64,000 bases of DNA from Lacibacter sediminis (GCF_014168535.1 NZ_CP060007.1:1736001-1800000); one strand, 5' to 3'. Counted from the first letter of the stretch, positions 34,932-43,424 are shown. The notes: generated from the sequence alone by a model not told the origin. Translations and numbers: made by a program.

Positions 34932-34974
34932 AAATAAAGAGAGCCGATGCATTTTGCATCGGCTCTCTTTATTT
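34932..34974. terminator. Bidirectional terminator between the M16 gene and htpG
   Basis: AAATAAAGAGAGCCGATGCA at 34932-34951 pairs perfectly with its inverted copy at 34955-34974 (20 bp, loop TTT). T-rich on both strands, it can end both convergent transcripts. Confidence 0.9.
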
Positions 34975-35000
34975 AAAATCGCATCTCAACTCAGAACTAT

Positions 35001-36890
35001 TTAAATCACCTCCACATTCCGTTCAACAAACGCTGTAAGCTCAGCACCTTTCAACAATCCCTGTGCAAGCAATGCAAGATCAAATACCTGCTTGGCAATA
35101 GTGGTTTGTTGTGCTTCATCTGCACTCAACAGTTTGTTGATGAGTTTGTGATTGGCATTGATTGATACATTATACGTATCAGGCATGTTGCCATAAAAGC
35201 CCATCATACCGCCACCACCAAGCTTACTCATATCTTTCATGCGGCGCATCCATTCTTCCATGGTAATGGTTACGGGCATTGCTTCAGCAGGCAAACTTTC
35301 CAACTCCACTTTCATGTGTGCATTGTTGATGGCTTTCTCAAACACAGCTTTCACTTTGTTGCGTTCTTCTTCAGAAAGCTGGTGTTGTGGTGCATCTTCT
35401 TTTACAATGAGTTTATCCGGCACATCTGCATCAACACGCTTCATACTTGTTTTGTCCAGCTTCATTTCCAGGTGCTGAATAAAGTGCGTATCAATTGGTG
35501 AGTTCATCAACAACACATCATAATTCTTTTTCTGTGCAGCCTGCACAAAACTATGTTGGTGCTCAGCATCTATGGTGTAGAGATAAACAAGTTTGCCTTC
35601 TTTATCGGTCTGGAAATCTTTTACTTTAGCAGCGTATTCTTCTAATGTATAATGCTCATTGTTGGTGTTGGTGAGTAACAAAAAGTCTTTTGCTTTTTCA
35701 TAAAACTTCTCATCAGAGATAGCACCGTACTTCACAAACAAACCTATGTCGTTCCATTTCGCTTCATAACCTTTGCGGTCTTTCTTAAAGAGTTCGCTTA
35801 ACTTATCAGCCACTTTACGACTGATATAGCTGTTGATCTTCTTTACATTGCTGTCGGCCTGCAGGAAAGAACGGCTTACGTTCAATGGAATATCCGGCGA
35901 ATCAATAACACCGTGCAGCAACAATAAAAATTCTGGAACAATATCTTTTACTTCATCGGTAATAAATACCTGGCGACTGAACAATTTGATCTTGTTTTTC
36001 TGTACTTCAAAATCATTTTTCAGTTTAGGGAAATACAATACACCCGTAAGATTAAATGGATAATCAACATTCAAATGGATCCAGAATAATGGTTCTTCAC
36101 TGAAGGGATATAATTCACGATAGAAATCGAGATAGTCTTCATCTTTCAGATCACTTGGCGCTTTGGTCCAGATAGGTGCGGTGTTGTTGATGATATTATC
36201 AACAGTAACAGATTTATATTTTGTTTTGCCTTCTTCATCTTTTCCATCTTCAACGCTTTCTTCTTTTGTGCCAAACTGTACAGGCACAGGTAAGAATTTT
36301 GCATACTTATCGAGAATGCTGCTAATACGGTGTTCTTCTAAAAACTCTTCTGATTCACTGTTGATATAAAGAATAATATCGGTACCACGTTCTGTACGGT
36401 TACCATCTGTAATTTCAAACTCAGTGCTTCCGTCACATTCCCAACGGGCAGGAGCTGCTCCATCCTGGTAAGAAAGCGTTTGTATCTCTACTTTCTCAGC
36501 CACCATAAATGCCGAATAAAAACCCAACCCAAAGCGACCGATAATTTCATTGGCATCTTTCGCTTCTTTGAATTTCTCCATGAACTCTGTAGCGCCGGAG
36601 AAAGCCACCTGGTTAATGTATTTCTTGATCTCATCCGCCGTCATACCAATGCCATTATCAGAAATGGTAAGGGTTTTTGCCGCAGGGTCAACTGACACAC
36701 TTACTTTCAACTCGCCTGTTTCTTTGCTGTAATGACCGAGGGTTGCCAAACGCTTCATTTTTTGCGTTGCATCAACGGCATTACTCACTAATTCACGCAG
36801 GAAGATCTCATGATCGGAGTACAAAAACTTTTTAATAATGGGGAAGATATTCTCCGTGTTAATGGAAATGGTTCCTTTTTCCTGTATCAT
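35001..36890 (-). CDS. htpG: Hsp90-family chaperone
   Basis: 629 residues from the ATG at 36890 (MIQEKGTISINTENIFPIIK). The N-terminal GHKL ATPase is complete: FLRELVSNAVDATQK (N box), ISDNGIGMTADEIKKYINQV (G1), GRFGLGFYSAF (G2) and GTDIILYINSES (G3). The middle and C-terminal domains follow, without the acidic MEEVD tail of eukaryotic Hsp90, as usual for bacteria. A longer frame starts at 36968, but HtpG proteins begin close to the chosen ATG. It is separated from its convergent neighbour by a 20-bp-stem terminator. Confidence 0.96.
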   Translation of the reverse strand: MIQEKGTISINTENIFPIIKKFLYSDHEIFLRELVSNAVDATQKMKRLATLGHYSKETGELKVSVSVDPAAKTLTISDNGIGMTADEIKKYINQVAFSGATEFMEKFKEAKDANEIIGRFGLGFYSAFMVAEKVEIQTLSYQDGAAPARWECDGSTEFEITDGNRTERGTDIILYINSESEEFLEEHRISSILDKYAKFLPVPVQFGTKEESVEDGKDEEGKTKYKSVTVDNIINNTAPIWTKAPSDLKDEDYLDFYRELYPFSEEPLFWIHLNVDYPFNLTGVLYFPKLKNDFEVQKNKIKLFSRQVFITDEVKDIVPEFLLLLHGVIDSPDIPLNVSRSFLQADSNVKKINSYISRKVADKLSELFKKDRKGYEAKWNDIGLFVKYGAISDEKFYEKAKDFLLLTNTNNEHYTLEEYAAKVKDFQTDKEGKLVYLYTIDAEHQHSFVQAAQKKNYDVLLMNSPIDTHFIQHLEMKLDKTSMKRVDADVPDKLIVKEDAPQHQLSEEERNKVKAVFEKAINNAHMKVELESLPAEAMPVTITMEEWMRRMKDMSKLGGGGMMGFYGNMPDTYNVSINANHKLINKLLSADEAQQTTIAKQVFDLALLAQGLLKGAELTAFVERNVEVI

Positions 36891-37012
36891 ACTGGTTTGT
36901 TTTTTAGCTATATGTTTCGAATGAAACTCCTTGCTCAATTGCTGTTCCAATTGCAGTTTATTTGCCACATTGACAGCAAATTAGGCTCATCATAACTCCG
37001 GGAAATCATTTC

Positions 37013-37027
37013 TGGCACTGACTTTGA
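37013..37027 (+). promoter_or_regulatory. Candidate sigma-54 (-24/-12) promoter of the small secreted protein gene
   Basis: TGGCAC at 37013-37018, five bases, then TTGA at 37024-37027, close to the RpoN consensus TGGCAC-N5-TTGC (last base differs). The ATG follows 27 bases after the box, much like the sites at 30848 and 62203. Confidence 0.4.
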
Positions 37028-37054
37028 ACCTATTGATACGTAAAAAGGATTATT

Positions 37055-37513
37055 ATGAAAAAGATGATTGTATTAGTTCTGTTGATTGGGGGATTCATGT
37101 TTGCTCAAAAAGCAGATGCACAAATCAACATCAATTTAGGATTACAGCCCGCATGGGGGCCTGCCGGCTACCAGCATGTCGATTATTATTACCTGCCGGA
37201 TATTGAGACGTACTATTATGTGCCAAGCAAACAATTCATATACCTGAATAATGGTAAATGGATCTATTCCGCAGGATTGCCATCCCGTTACCGTACTTAC
37301 AATCTTTACAATGGCTATAAGGTAGTGGTAAATGAGCCAAAGCCTTATTTACGTCATGCTGCTTACAAAGTAAAATATGCCAAGTACAAGGGTGCAAGTG
37401 GAAAGCAAAAAGCTATTAAGTACAGCAATGGCAATAACGGTGGATCAAAAAAAGCAGTGCTGGTAAAAGGAAATAACGGCGGTAAATCAAAAGGGGAAAA
37501 TAAGAACTTATAG
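37055..37513 (+). CDS. Small secreted basic, Tyr-rich protein of unknown function
   Basis: 152 residues with a signal peptide (MKKMIVLVLLIGGFMFAQKADAQ). The middle part is rich in Tyr (YYYLPDIETYYYVPSKQFIY, then LNNGKWIYSAGLPSRYRTYN), a pattern seen in several short Bacteroidota secreted proteins; the C-terminal third is a Lys/Gly/Asn tail (GNNGGSKKAVLVKGNNGGKS) of low complexity. No enzymatic motif. A candidate sigma-54 promoter and a strong terminator make it a single-gene unit. Confidence 0.75.
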   Translation: MKKMIVLVLLIGGFMFAQKADAQININLGLQPAWGPAGYQHVDYYYLPDIETYYYVPSKQFIYLNNGKWIYSAGLPSRYRTYNLYNGYKVVVNEPKPYLRHAAYKVKYAKYKGASGKQKAIKYSNGNNGGSKKAVLVKGNNGGKSKGENKNL

Positions 37514-37541
37514 TTTTACAGGTGGTCAGAAGTGGTGGTTT

Positions 37542-37573
37542 AAAAGCCCTGCGCATTTGCGGAGGGCTTTTTT
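37542..37573 (+). terminator. Rho-independent terminator
   Basis: AAAAGCCCT (37542-37550) pairs with AGGGCTTTT (37563-37571), with an inner CGCA/TGCG stem, followed by T. Confidence 0.8.
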
Positions 37574-37615
37574 AATAAGGCTGTTGTAAGTTTGAATGAT
37601 CATTAATGCTTCTAC

Positions 37616-37846
37616 ATGAACAGTACTGAAACTGGAAAATGGATCATTCTTGCAGGTTTACTTATAGTAGTGATCGGCATTATCATTTATTTCTTTCATG
37701 ATAAGTTGGGGTGGATAGGCCGCCTGCCGGGTGATATCCGTATTGAGCGGGAGAACTTCCGCTTCTATTTTCCTTTTACAACCATGTTATTGCTGAGTAC
37801 AGTGGTGAGTTTATTGATCCGCTTCATCAAACGATTTCTCCTATGA
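37616..37846 (+). CDS. DUF2905 small membrane protein
   Basis: 76 residues with two membrane helices (WIILAGLLIVVIGIIIYFF and the C-terminal TTMLLLSTVVSLLIRFI) and the central GRLPGDIRIERENFRFYFP motif that defines DUF2905. Function unknown. Its TGA overlaps the ATG of the next gene by four bases (ATGA), indicating translational coupling with the fructosamine kinase gene. Confidence 0.88.
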   Translation: MNSTETGKWIILAGLLIVVIGIIIYFFHDKLGWIGRLPGDIRIERENFRFYFPFTTMLLLSTVVSLLIRFIKRFLL

Positions 37847-38703
37847 ATTCTTCATTGAAAAACATACTGCTGCAATGTGGTTTTGATGATGTACAAATGC
37901 AAACCGTAGCAGGTGGCGACATTAACCGTGCTTACAAAATATTTACAGGAAACACATCTTTTTTTCTCAAAGTAAATGATGCAGCTGCTTATCCATTGAT
38001 GTTTCAACGGGAGGCAGACGGACTTGAAGCGCTTAAGAAATACAGTCATTGTATAATACCAAACGTAGTAAAAACCGGTGTTGCAGATGATCAGCAATAC
38101 CTGTTGCTCCAATGGATCGAACGTGCTGCACCAGCAAAAGATTACTATTCTTCATTGGGAAAATCGCTTGCTGAAATGCATTTGCAGCCACAAACACAAT
38201 GTGGTTGGCAGGTAGATAATTACATGGGCAGCTTGCCGCAGCATAATATGTTTACAGATGATTGGTGCAGTTTTTATGCAATGCATCGTATTGCTCCATT
38301 GGTAAAAGTATTGACAGACGCCGGACGGTTTGGTAGCAAACAGCAACAGCAGGCAGAGCGTTTATATAGGAAGCTTTCTCAATATTTTCCCAATGAAAAA
38401 CCCGCTTTTCTCCATGGCGACCTCTGGGGAGGCAACCATTTTCCCAATGAAAACGGGCTTCCTGTGTTAATTGACCCTGCTGTTTACTGTGGTCACAGAG
38501 AGATGGATATTGGAATGACGGCTTTGTTTGGTGGATTCGATCATAGTTTTTATGAAGCTTACCAGTATCACTATCCGCTTGAAAGTGGCTGGCAGCAAAG
38601 GTTACAGCTCACACAGCTTTATCCTGTATTGGTACATGCTGTATTGTTTGGTGGTCATTATACGGCACAGGCATCATCTATTTTAGAGCTGTTTGCTGCT
38701 TAA
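37843..38703 (+). CDS. Fructosamine/ketosamine-3-kinase family protein
   Basis: 286 residues of the FN3K (YniA-like) family, an aminoglycoside-phosphotransferase fold. GGDINRAYKIFTG and FFLKVN form the ATP-binding part; FLHGDLWGGNHFPNENG carries the catalytic HGDxxxxN, and VLIDPAVYCGHREMDIGMT the metal-binding Asp and family-specific tail. It phosphorylates sugar adducts on protein amines, starting their removal (deglycation). Translation is coupled to the DUF2905 gene. Confidence 0.9.
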   Translation: MNSSLKNILLQCGFDDVQMQTVAGGDINRAYKIFTGNTSFFLKVNDAAAYPLMFQREADGLEALKKYSHCIIPNVVKTGVADDQQYLLLQWIERAAPAKDYYSSLGKSLAEMHLQPQTQCGWQVDNYMGSLPQHNMFTDDWCSFYAMHRIAPLVKVLTDAGRFGSKQQQQAERLYRKLSQYFPNEKPAFLHGDLWGGNHFPNENGLPVLIDPAVYCGHREMDIGMTALFGGFDHSFYEAYQYHYPLESGWQQRLQLTQLYPVLVHAVLFGGHYTAQASSILELFAA

Positions 38704-38863
38704 AAAACAACATTTAAAAATTGCGATTTCCCCAATGAAAATGCATCTTATTCACATTGTGTACATCATGTGTGTATAATCCTTGTTGGGTAATAGAATT
38801 TATCCTAAATTCATTCCGTTAACAATTACTATTATCCATTTTAAATTCTAAAACTTAAAACAA

Positions 38864-39295
38864 ATGGCAACAAAAAAAGCAAAAAAAGCCGCTCCTAAGA
38901 AAGCCGCTAAGAAAGCTGTAAAGAAGGCTGCACCTAAGAAAGCTGCAAAAAAAGCTGCTCCTAAAAAAGCTGTAAAAAAGGCCGCTCCTAAGAAAGCTGC
39001 TAAGAAAGCTGCTCCTAAAAAAGCTGCAAAGAAAAAATCGGCTCGTAAGCCTAATGCGGCGTTCATGAAAGCGCTTACTCCAAGTGCTGATCTCGGTGCT
39101 GTAATTGGTGCAAAACCAGTTCCACGTACAGAAGCAGTTAAGAAAATCTGGGTTTATATTAAAGCCAATAAATTACAGGACAGCAAAAACAAACGCATGA
39201 TCAATGCTGATGCAAAACTGAAAGCTGTATTTGGCGGTAAAGCACAGGTATCAATGTTTGATATGGCAAAACATTTGTCAAATCATTTGAAATAA
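38864..39295 (+). CDS. Histone-H1-like tail fused to a SWIB/MDM2 domain
   Basis: 143 residues. Residues 1 to about 62 are a Lys/Ala/Pro tail of repeated AAPKKAAKKA and AVKKAAPKKA units, like eukaryotic H1 C-terminal tails and bacterial HctA/AlgP-type proteins. Residues about 65-143 (FMKALTPSADLGAVIGAKPV, EAVKKIWVYIKANKLQD, then MINADAKLKAVFGG and MFDMAKHLSNHLK) form a SWIB domain, a chromatin-remodeller module. DNA binding through the basic tail is a confident inference; the partner of the SWIB domain is unknown. Flanked by a bidirectional terminator. Confidence 0.88.
   Translation: MATKKAKKAAPKKAAKKAVKKAAPKKAAKKAAPKKAVKKAAPKKAAKKAAPKKAAKKKSARKPNAAFMKALTPSADLGAVIGAKPVPRTEAVKKIWVYIKANKLQDSKNKRMINADAKLKAVFGGKAQVSMFDMAKHLSNHLK
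38867..39042 (+). repeat. Coding tandem repeat of the H1-like tail
   Basis: Repeats of AAGAAAGCTGCTCCTAAGAA-like units with K/A/P codons. Unit lengths vary, so the tail could change length by slippage. Confidence 0.7.
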
Positions 39296-39314
39296 ACTAC
39301 TTGCCAGCAAGTAA

Positions 39315-39343
39315 AAGAGGGCGTTGTAAAACGCCCTCTTTTT
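39315..39343. terminator. Bidirectional terminator after the SWIB gene
   Basis: AAGAGGGCGTT (39315-39325) pairs perfectly with AACGCCCTCTT (39330-39340); T-rich on both strands. Serves the SWIB gene and the convergent lipoprotein gene. Confidence 0.88.
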
Positions 39344-39363
39344 ATTTTATATAACCTGAAAGA

Positions 39364-39852
39364 TTATTGCTTCAGTGAAGTGCCGCATCCATGAAGTACT
39401 CTCGGTTTTTCATCGTTCTTTAGTTTGAGTGTTAAATGCACGGTGTAAGCAGAGCTGTCACCCGACATATCGTTGATGCAAACTTTATTCATGATCTGCA
39501 ATTCAAGTTTCCCCATCTCTGTTTCTGCTTTATAAAGTTTTGTGGCAGCATCGATGTTAACAGCTTTCACCGGTGGAGTAGTGAGTTCAACACCGTCAGG
39601 CGTGGTATAACGAATGAATTTTTCTTCGTCCATTTCAATACTCCAGAATGGTTCATTTCCCGTAGCAATAAAATCGATACCTGCGGCTGCTTTTTGTTTC
39701 CATCGTTCAGGAATGTTGATGTTCATTTTGATCGTTGTATCTGCCGGAACAATCGTATCTGTAGCAGGTTCTTCAGCCTGTTGATCTGATTTTTGCTTCT
39801 GTTCGCAGCTGATCGCCATTGTAAATAATAAGATGAGAAGAAGATTGCGCAT
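39364..39852 (-). CDS. Lipoprotein of the COG3650 type
   Basis: 162 residues. MRNLLLILLFTMAISC is a lipoprotein signal with Cys16, followed by an acidic linker. IDFIATGNEPFWSIEMDEEK is the signature of the COG3650 domain, which is a small beta domain related to META/MliC-like inhibitors; CINDMSGDSSAYTVHLTLKL continues it. Two Cys (KVCINDMSG and LHGCGTSL) could form a disulfide. Located at the outer or inner membrane; function unknown. Confidence 0.75.
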   Translation of the reverse strand: MRNLLLILLFTMAISCEQKQKSDQQAEEPATDTIVPADTTIKMNINIPERWKQKAAAGIDFIATGNEPFWSIEMDEEKFIRYTTPDGVELTTPPVKAVNIDAATKLYKAETEMGKLELQIMNKVCINDMSGDSSAYTVHLTLKLKNDEKPRVLHGCGTSLKQ

Positions 39853-39959
39853 GCTGTTTTATTAAGTACAGAAAGGTACAGCAAAAAATAATTTAGGTAG
39901 CGAAAGTTTGTGCAATGGTTTCGTCATTTTCAAACTGCTTTCTCCTTTACTTTGCAGCC

Positions 39960-40739
39960 ATGATCGAATGGTGGATCTATCTTCTTGTTTGCATAGGTGC
40001 GTTGTTTGCCGGCTTTATTGACGCTGTTGTTGGTGGCGGTGGTTTGGTACAAGTGCCGTTGTTAATGATTCTGTTCCCCGAGCTGTCGCATGTGCAGGTG
40101 ATAGCCAGCAATCGCTTTGCGTCACTTGCTGGAACGAGCGTTGCCGCTTTTCAATACATCAAAATGATTGGTGTTGACACCGGTGTGGTGATAGCAACAG
40201 GCATAACTGCAGCCATATCATCATTCAGCGGAACGTTTGTTATGGAATTAATAAGGCCCGAAGTATTTAAGCCACTGTTGCTTTGTATCATTATTGTGCT
40301 GGCTGTTTACACATTCATCAAAAAAGATTTTGGACATATTCATGCTGTGAAATACAGCGGTCATAAATTCCTGATAGTTTGTGCCTTTATTGGTGCTGTC
40401 ATAGGATTTTACAATGGTTTCATTGGACCGGGAACAGGCAGCCTCTTAGTATTTGCGTTTGTTAGTGTTGCCGGTTTAAATTTCCTGCATGCATCAGCTT
40501 CTTCTAAAATTATAAATGCAATTGCAGATGTTGCTTCACTGATAGGTTTCTTAATGAATGGCGCAGTGGTATTTAAAATTGCTTTGCCTATGATGGTATT
40601 TAACATGCTTGGCGCATACATTGGCAGTAAGGCGGCCATATTAAAAGGCAATGTATTTATCCATTATGTATTTCTGTTGGTGATAAGCATCCTTATTATA
40701 CGTTTGGGGAGAGATGTACTGCTCTCCTGGAATAATTAA
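39960..40739 (+). CDS. TauE/SafE-family (TSUP) anion exporter
   Basis: 259 residues with eight predicted membrane helices. IEWWIYLLVCIGALFAGFID with AVVGGGGLVQVPLL is the N-terminal TauE repeat (GGGG with P), and FYNGFIGPGTGSLLVFAFVS the second (GPGTG). It transports sulfite, sulfoacetate or a similar anion; the substrate is not deducible. The start is the ATG at 39960, five bases after TACTTTG, a -7-like box, suggesting a leaderless transcript. An earlier in-frame GTG or ATG would begin before that box. Confidence 0.9.
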   Translation: MIEWWIYLLVCIGALFAGFIDAVVGGGGLVQVPLLMILFPELSHVQVIASNRFASLAGTSVAAFQYIKMIGVDTGVVIATGITAAISSFSGTFVMELIRPEVFKPLLLCIIIVLAVYTFIKKDFGHIHAVKYSGHKFLIVCAFIGAVIGFYNGFIGPGTGSLLVFAFVSVAGLNFLHASASSKIINAIADVASLIGFLMNGAVVFKIALPMMVFNMLGAYIGSKAAILKGNVFIHYVFLLVISILIIRLGRDVLLSWNN

Positions 40740-40742
40740 ACA

Positions 40743-40768
40743 AAAGCCCCGACTAATATCAGGGCTTC
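40743..40768. terminator. Hairpin between the TauE and TPR genes
   Basis: AAGCCC (40744-40749) and GGGCTT (40762-40767), 12-nt loop, A/T-rich on both sides; probably ends both convergent transcripts. Confidence 0.65.
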
Positions 40769-40817
40769 TACAGGAAAGCTATCAGGAGTTCTTACAGGCC
40801 AGCTGTGATTTATATTG

Positions 40818-41585
40818 TTAATCAGCTTTCGCTTTTGATTTGGCAATTTTTATTTCATTTAGTTTTTCTATGGAGCTGGTGTTGAATGGATATTTCTCCA
40901 ATGCCAGGCGGTAATACTTTTCTGCATTCACCATATCGCCCGTAATAAAGTAAAACTCGCCAAATGAATCATAAGGGTTGCAACCTGTGGGATATAGTTC
41001 TACATACTTTTCAAAATGCTGTTTAGCAGTAGCATTATCTTTCTTCACCTGCAGATACATATAGCCAAGTATGTTATGAATGGGAGCTACATCGGGAAAC
41101 TTCTTGTGATATTCCTGTGCAGCAGCAAACTGCTCTTCAGGCGTAGGTCGTGTAATTGTATAGAAGAAGCCAATAAAACTTCCATCAGGAAACATATTGT
41201 ACAGATCGGCCCATAGCTTTTGATTGTCGGCCTGTTTGTTTTCGGGTGTTACCAGTTTTACAAACAGTTGCTCACCTTCTGTTTTGTTTTTTGCGCTGGC
41301 GAAAGCACGTTCAACATATTTTTTCTTTGTTTCACCATTGCTCAGGTTTGCCATTAATGTCAATACAACTGTAAAGTCAGGATCAAGTTCAAGGGCCCGT
41401 TCAAACTGCTGATAAGCCTGTGCAAATTCAATGTTCATCATGTGGGCTGCGCCCTTGCCTGCAATTTCTCTGGCTTCTTTTGATGAAGTGGTCCAGCTCA
41501 TGGTTTTTTTCTGTGCAATAATGCCTTGAGTCATGAACAGAAGAAACAACAGCAGCGATGCCCAGGTTGGGAGTAATCGTTTCAT
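40818..41585 (-). CDS. Exported tetratricopeptide-repeat protein
   Basis: 255 residues with a signal peptide (MKRLLPTWASLLLFLLFMTQ, cleavage after GIIA). TPR-like units are visible: EFAQAYQQFERALELDPDFT, PIHNILGYMYLQVKKDNATA, AKQHFEKYVELYPTG and MVNAEKYYRLALEKYPFN. Probably a periplasmic protein-protein interaction scaffold. No further domain. The C-terminal KAKAD tail is Lys/Ala-rich. Confidence 0.85.
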   Translation of the reverse strand: MKRLLPTWASLLLFLLFMTQGIIAQKKTMSWTTSSKEAREIAGKGAAHMMNIEFAQAYQQFERALELDPDFTVVLTLMANLSNGETKKKYVERAFASAKNKTEGEQLFVKLVTPENKQADNQKLWADLYNMFPDGSFIGFFYTITRPTPEEQFAAAQEYHKKFPDVAPIHNILGYMYLQVKKDNATAKQHFEKYVELYPTGCNPYDSFGEFYFITGDMVNAEKYYRLALEKYPFNTSSIEKLNEIKIAKSKAKAD

Positions 41586-41842
41586 ACAACAATGTTTTTT
41601 GGTTTTGGAATACGATGTCTGGGGTATGAAGTAAAAAGCAGTCTGGAAGAGCCGGAGATATGGTTCAATGAGATAATAAGAGAAGGTACAAATATTTATA
41701 AGAGATAAAACTGACAGTTATCAGGAGTGTTTTTTTTATGCTGTATAATTACCTTACTTATATATCATTACAATGCTGCACAAGGAATGTTTTTTTATAG
41801 CGAAACAGTATATTTGAAAAACCCAACCGGTTTTATCTAATT

Positions 41843-41850
41843 TAATTTTG
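41843..41850 (+). promoter_or_regulatory. -7 promoter box TAATTTTG, 3 bases before the start codon
   Basis: An exact TAnnTTTG match ending three bases before the ATG at 41854, so the mRNA would start at or near the AUG. No clear -33 TTG at the usual distance. The rest of the 268-bp gap from 41586 holds nothing recognisable. Confidence 0.45.
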
Positions 41851-41853
41851 TTT

Positions 41854-42462
41854 ATGGAACCTGAACTTGTTATAAAACCCAATCGCTTCATTTTTTTAAT
41901 CATGGCTTTTATTGCCTTAGCTATGTCGACCGTGTTTGCTGTATTTGCAGTAATACCGGATCTGTTTAGTGATGATGGTGCGTTTAGTTCTGAGGAACAA
42001 TTGTCCATCATTGAAATCATCATCTTTGGTTTCTTTTGCATGGTGGGATTGTTTCTTTGTTTTGTTTGGATGAAGATGTTCATAAAGGATACTGCAGCAA
42101 TCGCTATTTATAAAAACGGGTTTGAAGCTAACACAAATGGCATCAGTACAGGATTTATTGCCTGGACAGATATTGAAATGCTGGAAGAAGTACTGGTAAG
42201 TTCAAACAGCGGCAGTGGCACAAGAAAAGAAGCTGCATTGGCTGTTTATTTAAAAGATCCCGCAATTTATACGCAACGTCTTCCTTTGTTTTTTCAATGG
42301 GCCACTAAACTTGCAGGTAAAAGCGGCCGGTACAGTCATACAAATAAATATGGAGTAACAGAAAATACGCCGCCGATATTTCTGCCATTCGCTGCTTTTG
42401 GTACACAGTACGAAGAAGCGAAGAAATTAATGTATGCCGGGGTAAAACAAAAGACAGGTTGA
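41854..42462 (+). CDS. STM3941-like protein with two membrane helices
   Basis: 202 residues. Two membrane segments (FIFLIMAFIALAMSTVFAVF and IIEIIIFGFFCMVGLFLCFV) are followed by a cytosolic domain starting AIAIYKNGFEANTNGISTGF and WTDIEMLEEVL, a PH-like pattern seen in the STM3941 family. Function unknown. A convergent SDR gene follows after a terminator. Confidence 0.55.
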   Translation: MEPELVIKPNRFIFLIMAFIALAMSTVFAVFAVIPDLFSDDGAFSSEEQLSIIEIIIFGFFCMVGLFLCFVWMKMFIKDTAAIAIYKNGFEANTNGISTGFIAWTDIEMLEEVLVSSNSGSGTRKEAALAVYLKDPAIYTQRLPLFFQWATKLAGKSGRYSHTNKYGVTENTPPIFLPFAAFGTQYEEAKKLMYAGVKQKTG

Positions 42463-42473
42463 GCATAAAAAAA

Positions 42474-42504
42474 ACTTCCGGTTTTATGAGCCGGAAGTGT
42501 TTTT
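42474..42504. terminator. Bidirectional terminator
   Basis: ACTTCCGG (42474-42481) pairs with CCGGAAGT (42491-42498), then GTTTTT; an A-run precedes it for the reverse strand. Confidence 0.82.
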
Positions 42505-42522
42505 CATTACAAGATGAATCAA

Positions 42523-43359
42523 TTATTCTTTTGGGAAATCAGCACCCTCACTTACGGCAGCCCACGTTTCAAAATCACGTTTCAACTCTTCCACTTTCAG
42601 TCGTGCTCCTTTTAATGCAGCAGCGCCCAGTAATAAACGCAATGGCGGATGTTCAGTTTCTGTTACATCGATCATTGCTTTTGCTGCACGCACAGGATCG
42701 CCCGGTTGATTACCACTATAGCCACGTATATCACCTGCGTTCTTACCGGCAGTAGAAGCATAGTCATCAATTTTTACAGTGGTATCTTTTGCTGAACGAC
42801 CTGCCCAATCGGTACGGAAACCACTTGGCGCAATAATGGTTACTTTAATTCCCAATGGAGCCACTTCTTTGTACAAGGCTTCACTTAAACCATCCACTGC
42901 ATATTTTGTTGCGTTGTAAAACCCAACACCGGGGAACGAACGCAAACCGCCAATAGAAGAGATGTTGAGGATATGGCCGCTTTTCTGTTTACGCATATGC
43001 GGTAATACTTCCTGCGTCATCTTCGCCAAACCAAATACATTGATCTCGAACATGCGACGCACTTCTGCTTCTTCACTTTCTTCAACAGCTGCAAAATAAC
43101 CAATGCCTGCATTGTTCACCAATACATCGATCTGCTTGAATTTTTCCAATGTAGTTGCAACAGCAGCTTTGATCTGTTCAGGAACAGTTACATCCAGTTT
43201 TACTGCGATCGAAGTATCTGGATAAGCCGAAACAATATCCTGTACATCTTCTGTTTTACGGGCGGCCACTGCCACACGATAACCCTGTGCCAACGCCTCT
43301 GTAGCCAGTGCCCTTCCAAAACCGGTGGAGCAACCGGTTATAAGCCAAACTTTTTTCAT
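42523..43359 (-). CDS. Short-chain dehydrogenase/reductase
   Basis: 278 residues of the classical SDR family. The cofactor motif TGCSTGFGRA starts at residue 8, DVLVNNAGIGYFAAVEES has NNAG, NISSIGGLRSFPGVG carries the catalytic Ser and FYNATKYAVDGLSEAL the catalytic Tyr-x3-Lys. Arg at the end of the second strand (AARKTEDV) suggests NADP(H). The substrate is unknown. A DsbA-like gene follows upstream in the same direction, 65 bp apart. Confidence 0.9.
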   Translation of the reverse strand: MKKVWLITGCSTGFGRALATEALAQGYRVAVAARKTEDVQDIVSAYPDTSIAVKLDVTVPEQIKAAVATTLEKFKQIDVLVNNAGIGYFAAVEESEEAEVRRMFEINVFGLAKMTQEVLPHMRKQKSGHILNISSIGGLRSFPGVGFYNATKYAVDGLSEALYKEVAPLGIKVTIIAPSGFRTDWAGRSAKDTTVKIDDYASTAGKNAGDIRGYSGNQPGDPVRAAKAMIDVTETEHPPLRLLLGAAALKGARLKVEELKRDFETWAAVSEGADFPKE

Positions 43360-43424
43360 TGCTTTTTTAGTTTAAAATGATCGAACAAGTGTAACTGTTT
43401 TATCACAACTTGTTTTTTCTAGAA

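Noticed and set aside
38867..39042. Repeated units that could suggest a CRISPR array.
   Set aside because: The units are contiguous and coding, with no unique spacers; there are no cas genes in the window.
38848..39066. A Phe/Ala-rich 72-codon reverse frame opposite the H1-like tail.
   Set aside because: Simple complement of the Lys/Ala/Pro repeat; not a plausible protein.
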